64,000 bases of DNA from CAVVJA01 sp963779485. Lineage in GTDB: Bacteria; Actinomycetota; Actinomycetes; Mycobacteriales; Jatrophihabitantaceae. Below, piece after piece: positions 59,574 through 64,000 of this stretch. Below the pieces are notes generated by a model. That model did not search any database and was not told the origin of the DNA. It saw only the letters and a program-made list of their open reading frames with translations. The position numbers and the translations under genes were made by a program. The stretch is from contig CAVZYJ010000021.1 in assembly GCA_963779485.1 (NCBI GenBank), positions 1 through 64,000 on the forward strand, read 5' to 3'. The stretch's first letter is position 1; each line of letters opens with the position of its first letter.

Positions 59574-60779
59574 GCGGATAGCTCCTGTTCGTGGTGGGCG
59601 ATGTGGTTGTCGTTCGGGTGAATGCGGTTGCTAGCCGAGTTGCGGCTGCCCCGTCGACCAGTGCTCTGCCGGTCGGCCAGGTCGAGCACCCAGCGGGCCA
59701 GGTCACGCGCTGCCGTGGCATGCACGGTCTGATGGGCGGCCGAGCTCATGGCGGCCAGTTGCGCCGGGTCGGCCAGAACCGGCGTCAGGACTTGCTCGAG
59801 CCGATCGCCGGTGACGTCAGCGTCCCGGATCATCAGCGCCGCCCCGAGGTCGACGAGAGCCTGGGCATTGAAGCTCTGATGGTCGTGAGCCGCCGACGGA
59901 TAGGGCACGAGGACGGCAGGCAGGCCGACATGCGATAGCTCGGCGACGGTTCCGGAGCCGGCTCGACAGACGGTGATGTCGGCGGCGGCATAGGCCAGGT
60001 CCATTCGATCCAGGTAGGCAACCGCCGTGGCGATTTGTCGCGCCCCCGTTGGTCGTCAGCTGCTCCTCGATTGCCGGCAGCTGATCCCGTCCGGCTTTGA
60101 TCACAAGCCGGACATCGGTCCGGTCCCGCCAGCGACCAGCGAGCTCGGCCGCGGCCTGGCTGAGCCGGACGGCGCCGAGACTGCCTCCGCTGACCAGCAC
60201 CATTCGTTCGCCGGGTTTCATGTCGAAGTGGGCCCGCGCCTGGTCCCGGAGCGCGTCGCGATCGAACGAGACGAGCGCGTCGCTGATCGGCATGCCGACG
60301 AGCCGGGTGTCGCGGTGGTGAGGAAGGTTGCGGCCGCCCGCCTGGAAGGCCAACGCGATGTTCGGCACGAAACGGCTCACGAACCGGTTGGCGAGGCCCG
60401 GCGTGGCGTTGGACTCGTGGATGATCCGGGGCACGCGCGCGAGCCAGGCGGCGAGCACGGCCGGCACGCTCGGGTAGCCCCCCATCCCGAGAACGACGTC
60501 CGCCCGACGCCACCGGAGCGTTCGGAGCGATTGCGCGGTCGACCGAACGACCGCTACCGGGAAGAGGGCAAGTCTCCACCTCAAGTTCTTGTTGAGGGGC
60601 AGCATGTCGACGGTGACCAGCTCGTAGCCGGCCGGTGGGATCAGCCGGCCCTCGAGCCCCCGCTTCGTACCGATGAACGTGATCTGCGCATCCGGGCGCG
60701 CCGCGCGAATGGCATCAGCGGTCGCGAGACCGGGGTAGATGTGACCGCCGGTTCCGCCGGCTCCGATGACGACGGACGT
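59570..60779 (-). pseudogene. MurG-like glycosyltransferase, frameshifted and without a start codon
   Basis: The N-terminal half reads TSVVIGAGGTGGHIYPGLA, VLGMGGYPSVPAVLAA and MVLVSGGSLGAVRLSQ, then the frame is lost near 60038-60046 (GGGGGCGCG run) and resumes as QIATAVAYLDRMDLAYAAADITVCRAGSGTVAELS, the MurG UDP-GlcNAc-binding end. In-frame ATG, GTG or TTG codons are missing between 60779 and about 61045, so no natural start is seen. Either a pseudogene or a sequence with errors. It overlaps the LegB-like gene (ATGA). A working murG would normally lie in the division/cell-wall cluster, which is not here. Confidence 0.75.
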
Positions 60780-60889
60780 GGCTGCTCTCGGAGCGTGGCG
60801 ACGAGTTCGGCACCACGAGAGGTTATGACATCGAGCCGTTGCTTTGTCGACGACGCACGTCGTGGCGTCGGCAACGTTACGGTGCCTAG

Positions 60890-62200
60890 GTGCGAGTCGA
60901 GCGCAGACGAGCTCCGTCGGGCTTGCTCGCCGGCGTCGTCTTGGCCACGGTCGCGCTGGCGGGCTGGGTCGCGCTGATCGGTGCCGATCCGGCGCACTAT
61001 CTTCAGCAGGGCGATGCGGCGGTGTATCGAGATGCGGGCGCCGCAGCACTGCGGGGCGTCCCGATCTACGGAAGTGGTTTCGGGAGTGCTGGCCTGCCGT
61101 TCACTTATCCGCCCTTCGCCGCCCTGCTGTTCGCGCCACTGAGCGTCGTGCCGTTCGGCGGGTGGCAGATCCTGTTGTTCGCGGCTGGGCTCGGGAGCCT
61201 GGTCCTCGCCGTATGGGGATCGCTCCGCTTGGCTGGGCCGGTCGCTCCGGGTGTGCTGCTCGGGACCGTCGCCGCCGCGCTCTGGCTCGAGCCGGTCGGC
61301 CTGACTTTCTTCTTTGGGCAGGTCAATCTGGTCTTGCTCGCCGTCGTCATCGTGGATTTGGCCCGACCCGATTCCGCTCGGTGGAAGGGAGTCGGAATCG
61401 GAATAGCAGCCGGCATCAAGCTCACGCCGCTCATATTCGTGGCGTATTTGTGGCTCAGCGGGCGGCGGCGCGCGGCGATTGTCGCCGCCTCCGCATTCGC
61501 CGGGACCATCGTTGTGGGGTTTGGCGCGTTGCCCTCCGATTCGGCCGATTACTGGAGCGGTCGCTTTCTCGAGGCCGGAGATGCGCCGAATCGGTTGGTG
61601 AACCAGTCGCTGAACGGTGCGCTGCGACGGCTGGTCCCGCCCTCGGGCTCGTCATGGCTGTTGGTATGCCTTGGCCTGGCGGTTGCGGCGTTCGGCCTCG
61701 CCATCGCTGTCGCCGCGTCCCGATCCGGTCAGGAACTGCTCGGCGTGACGGTGACGGCGGTAACCGGGCTGCTCGTCTCGCCCGTGTCGTGGACACACCA
61801 CTGGATCTGGATGGTGCCGTTGCTGGGGCTCGCCGCCGTAGCCGAGTGGTCGCTCGGTCTGCGGATCGCTCTTGGTTCGGCGGTAGTCCTGTTGTTCGGC
61901 TGGTGGCCACTGAGGATCGGCCCGCACGGAGCACTCGACGCGATGGCTCCGCTTCGGCCGTCCGGATGGCTGCGAATCGCGCCGCACGACCTGGGGCAGG
62001 AGCTGCACTGGACGGCAGGCCAGCTCGTCTACGGGAACTACTATGTGCTGTCAGGACTAGCCTTTCTCGTCCTGGCTGCGTTCCTTGTCGCTCGCTTGTC
62101 TGTCCCATCGAGGGAGCGCGGGGACGGGACACTAGGGTGGCGAGCAGGGACCCGCCAGCCAGGGGCGGTAGCTCAGCCGGTTAGAGCAGGGGACTCATAA
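60890..62200 (+). CDS. GT87 (DUF2029) mannosyltransferase overlapping a tRNA
   Basis: 436 residues, GT-C fold with about 10-12 membrane helices. GDAAVYRDAGAAALRGVPIYG carries the acidic loop and FTYPPFAALLFAPLS is the hallmark of DUF2029 alpha-1,2-mannosyltransferases, which decorate mannans and lipomannan. The last 25-30 residues (polar, GTLGWRAGTRQPG) run into the tRNA gene; the stop TAA is in the anticodon loop. The natural stop seems lost or moved. Confidence 0.82.
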   Translation: MRVERRRAPSGLLAGVVLATVALAGWVALIGADPAHYLQQGDAAVYRDAGAAALRGVPIYGSGFGSAGLPFTYPPFAALLFAPLSVVPFGGWQILLFAAGLGSLVLAVWGSLRLAGPVAPGVLLGTVAAALWLEPVGLTFFFGQVNLVLLAVVIVDLARPDSARWKGVGIGIAAGIKLTPLIFVAYLWLSGRRRAAIVAASAFAGTIVVGFGALPSDSADYWSGRFLEAGDAPNRLVNQSLNGALRRLVPPSGSSWLLVCLGLAVAAFGLAIAVAASRSGQELLGVTVTAVTGLLVSPVSWTHHWIWMVPLLGLAAVAEWSLGLRIALGSAVVLLFGWWPLRIGPHGALDAMAPLRPSGWLRIAPHDLGQELHWTAGQLVYGNYYVLSGLAFLVLAAFLVARLSVPSRERGDGTLGWRAGTRQPGAVAQPVRAGDS

Positions 62201-62235
62201 TCCCTGGGTCGTGGGTTCGAGTCCCACCCGCCCCA
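62162..62235 (+). tRNA. tRNA with CAT anticodon (Met or Ile2)
   Basis: A 74-base cloverleaf: acceptor GGGGCGG/CCGCCCC, D arm GCTC...GAGC, anticodon stem GGGGA/TCCCT with loop CTCATAA (CAT at 62196-62198), T arm GTGGG-TTCGAGT-CCCAC, discriminator A. CCA is not encoded. CAT could be elongator Met or lysidine-modified Ile2; the initiator is unlikely because the acceptor start is a G-C pair. Confidence 0.95.
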
Positions 62236-62391
62236 CAACCCCAGTGTATTGCTTCGGTTGATGCCTCCCATCCGGCCTTCGGGTGATGGGTGACGGTGTT
62301 TCGGCTGATGGGTTACGGCTACTTCGGTTGATTGGTGACACTCCCTGTGGGGCTCAAGAACCTCGGTTCGGGTGTCTGAACGTGGTTCGGC
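62236..62391. other. Probable insertion-sequence end with imperfect repeats
   Basis: Three imperfect repeats (TTCGGTTGATGCC, TTCGGCTGATGGGT, TTCGGTTGATTGGTG) lie between the tRNA and the truncated transposase. They could be the left end of the element. The match is by eye. Confidence 0.4.
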
Positions 62392-62684
62392 ATGATCATT
62401 GGAGTGATCTTCTCCGTCGTGTACGCGGTCCTGCGTGCGGTGCTCGGTCTGGTGGTGCTGCGGGGACGTGGCGAGGCGGTGAAGGATGTCGAGCTGCTGG
62501 TGCTGCGGCAGGAGGTGGCAGTGCTACGGCGGCAGATGAGTCTTCCTCGGTTGGAGCCGAAGGACCGGCTGGTGTTGGCCGCGTTGTCTCGACTGCTGCC
62601 GCGGCACCTGTGGCGGCCGCGGATCGTCAGCCCGGCGACACTGCTGCGGTGGCACCGGCAGCTGGTCGTCCGGCACTGGACGGT
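62392..62684 (+). mobile_element. Truncated IS3/IS481-like transposase
   Basis: A frame starting MIIGVIFSVVYAVL contains ELLVLRQEVAVLRRQM and DRLVLAALSRLLPRHLWR...SPATLLRWHRQLV, the N-terminal HTH part of a common actinobacterial integrase-core transposase. It ends around residue 98, just before the DDE catalytic core would begin, where the sequence becomes the 3' end of the MMPL gene on the other strand. It cannot catalyse transposition. The position directly after a tRNA suggests a past insertion. Confidence 0.7.
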
Positions 62685-64000
62685 CAGCCCACTGGCACCG
62701 GCTGGCGTTCCGGCTCGGCCGGTGCTTCGGAGAGTCCGAACCGCTGGTAGATGCGCCGCAGCGGGACAGGCGCCCACCAGGTTGCGTCCCGGGCCGCGGT
62801 CATCACGGCCGGCACAAGCACACCCCGGATGATCGTGGCGTCGATGACGATGGCGAGGCCGGTTCCCAGGCCGAACAGTTGCAGGAAGCTCACCTTGCTC
62901 GTGAGGAAGGCGAAGAACGTCACTGACAGCAGGGCCGCCGCGGTCGTGATGATGCGGCCCGTGCGGGCCAGTCCTGCCGCCACAGCCTCGTCGTTGCTGG
63001 CGCCGTGATCACGCAATTCCTTGATTCGGGAGAGCAGGAACACCTCGTAGTCCATCGACAGGCCGAACGCAATGCAGAACAGCAGGACCGGCATCGAGGT
63101 GTTGATCGGGCCCGGAGTGAAGCCGAATACCGAGGACAGATGCCCCTGCTGGAAGACCCAGACGATCACGCCGAATACCGCCCCCATCGTCAGCGCATTG
63201 AGGACGAGCGCCTTGACGGGGAGCAGCACGCTGCCGGTGAACAGGAACAGCAAGACGAGCGTGGTCAGGGCGATCCAAAGAATGGCGTATGGCAGTCGCG
63301 AGCCGATGGCCGACTTCGAGTCGACGAGCTGCGCCGGCGATCCGCCGAGATACACCCTGCTCGTTCCTGGCGGCGGGATGTTCCGGACGTCGTGGACCAG
63401 TGTTTGAGCGGCGGACGACGAGCCGTCGGGCGGCCCGGCGACGATCAGGTACTGAACGTCGCCGCTGACGAACCGATTCGACGGGGCCGGGGTGGGTGCG
63501 CCGGATCGCCACGAGCCGGCGGCGCCCTGCACTGACGTGACGCCGGGCAGCCGCGACACTCCAGCCGCGTACTGCGCGACCTGATCTGGCGTGGCCGGCC
63601 CCCGCACGACGGCGTAGAGCAGCGCCGCCGCATTGCCTTGGAAGTTGGTGCGGAGATCGTCGCCGACCTGCCGGCTCTCGAGCGACGTCGGGAGCACACG
63701 GTCGTCCGGCGTCGCGAACCTGATATGCAGGAACGGGGTGGCGATCAGCAAGAGGGCGGCGACGACTGGCAGGCCGATGAGCAGCGGGCGGCGCATGACG
63801 GTCACCGCGGTGCGGCGCCAGAACGGGCTCTCCTCGGATGCCGGACGCAGCGGACGCCCGCGCCAGATTCGTCCGGCGTTCACCCGGTGACCCAGGACGG
63901 CAAGAAGCGCGGGCAATGTGACCAGCGACGTGATCATGGCGATGATGACGACGCCGATTCCTGCGTACGCGAACGATCGCAGGAAATACAGCGGGAAGAT
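62684..64000 (-). CDS. MMPL family transporter, partial (5' end beyond window)
   Basis: The frame is open to the right edge (first visible residues IFPLYFLRSFAYAG) and stops at 62684-62686, about 438 residues of what are usually 700-1000. It shows the C-terminal half of an RND/MMPL permease: FCIAFGLSMDYEVFLLSRIKELRDHG with the conserved Asp-Tyr pair, preceded by five helices and an extracytoplasmic loop. Such proteins export lipids or other envelope compounds. The end abuts the truncated transposase. Confidence 0.88.
   Translation of the reverse strand: MFPLYFLRSFAYAGIGVVIIAMITSLVTLPALLAVLGHRVNAGRIWRGRPLRPASEESPFWRRTAVTVMRRPLLIGLPVVAALLLIATPFLHIRFATPDDRVLPTSLESRQVGDDLRTNFQGNAAALLYAVVRGPATPDQVAQYAAGVSRLPGVTSVQGAAGSWRSGAPTPAPSNRFVSGDVQYLIVAGPPDGSSSAAQTLVHDVRNIPPPGTSRVYLGGSPAQLVDSKSAIGSRLPYAILWIALTTLVLLFLFTGSVLLPVKALVLNALTMGAVFGVIVWVFQQGHLSSVFGFTPGPINTSMPVLLFCIAFGLSMDYEVFLLSRIKELRDHGASNDEAVAAGLARTGRIITTAAALLSVTFFAFLTSKVSFLQLFGLGTGLAIVIDATIIRGVLVPAVMTAARDATWWAPVPLRRIYQRFGLSEAPAEPERQPVPVG

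Overview
This window is chromosomal DNA from a high-GC Gram-positive actinomycete. The evidence is GC-rich coding sequence with mostly C/G-ending codons, an ESX (type VII) secretion locus, a Cvn-type conservon, MptB- and GT87-type polyprenol-phosphomannose glycosyltransferases, a DivIVA-domain protein, and promoter-like sites of the actinobacterial SigB/SigF class. A Frankiales/Jatrophihabitantales/Pseudonocardiales-like organism fits, but the genus cannot be fixed from sequence alone.

Layout. 1-9.9 kb: an ESX locus with four small secreted-substrate-type genes on the minus strand (the first runs off the left edge), diverging from a beta-helix/AAA+ fusion protein, EccC and EccB. No EccD, EccE or mycosin is visible. 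10-12.2 kb: small stress-type genes with SigB-like promoters, and a patch of decayed genes (LapA-, DUF3618- and DUF4235-like remnants). 12.2-14 kb: YihY/BrkB and hemerythrin proteins. 14-20 kb: a minus-strand operon combining an AsnB-type amidotransferase, an AsnB-fragment/F420-ligase-like fusion, an M15-like peptidase and the lipid II flippase MurJ. This is the most unusual gene set in the window. 20-25.2 kb: DUF202, a head-to-head pair of decayed genes (AraC regulator and DUF1772), a CYTH/CHAD protein, an SDR and a CDF-transporter fragment. 25.2-29 kb: a complete RsbR-RsbS-RsbT-RsbX-like-RsbU stressosome output operon. 29.3-31.5 kb: an ECF sigma/anti-sigma pair facing a secreted protein, with ECF-type promoters in both directions. 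31.6-45 kb: mixed metabolism and envelope genes (PNPOx-like, class V aminotransferase, methyltransferases, esterase, transporter, MptB, GT-C protein, CorA, PIG-L). 45-48.6 kb: a substrate-binding/vWA protein, a DivIVA protein and a flavohemoglobin. 49-52.2 kb: a MerR/TOBE regulator followed by modABC for molybdate uptake. 52.3-56.4 kb: GPP34 and the conservon CvnA-B-C-D. 56.6-64 kb: an FAD oxidoreductase, MscL, a LegB-like dehydratase, a broken MurG-like gene, a GT87 enzyme overlapping a CAT-anticodon tRNA, a truncated transposase, and an MMPL transporter running off the right edge.

How it fits together. Much of the window concerns the envelope and stress: secretion, lipid II flipping and possible peptide modification, mannan synthesis, a mechanosensitive channel, and partner-switching/stressosome control. 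Four SigB/SigF-type promoter candidates lie in front of small or decayed genes in the same region. Several loci show decay, and three copies of a hairpin-forming repeat (near 11.0, 37.3 and 43.5 kb) sit in a decayed gene or at gene 3' ends.
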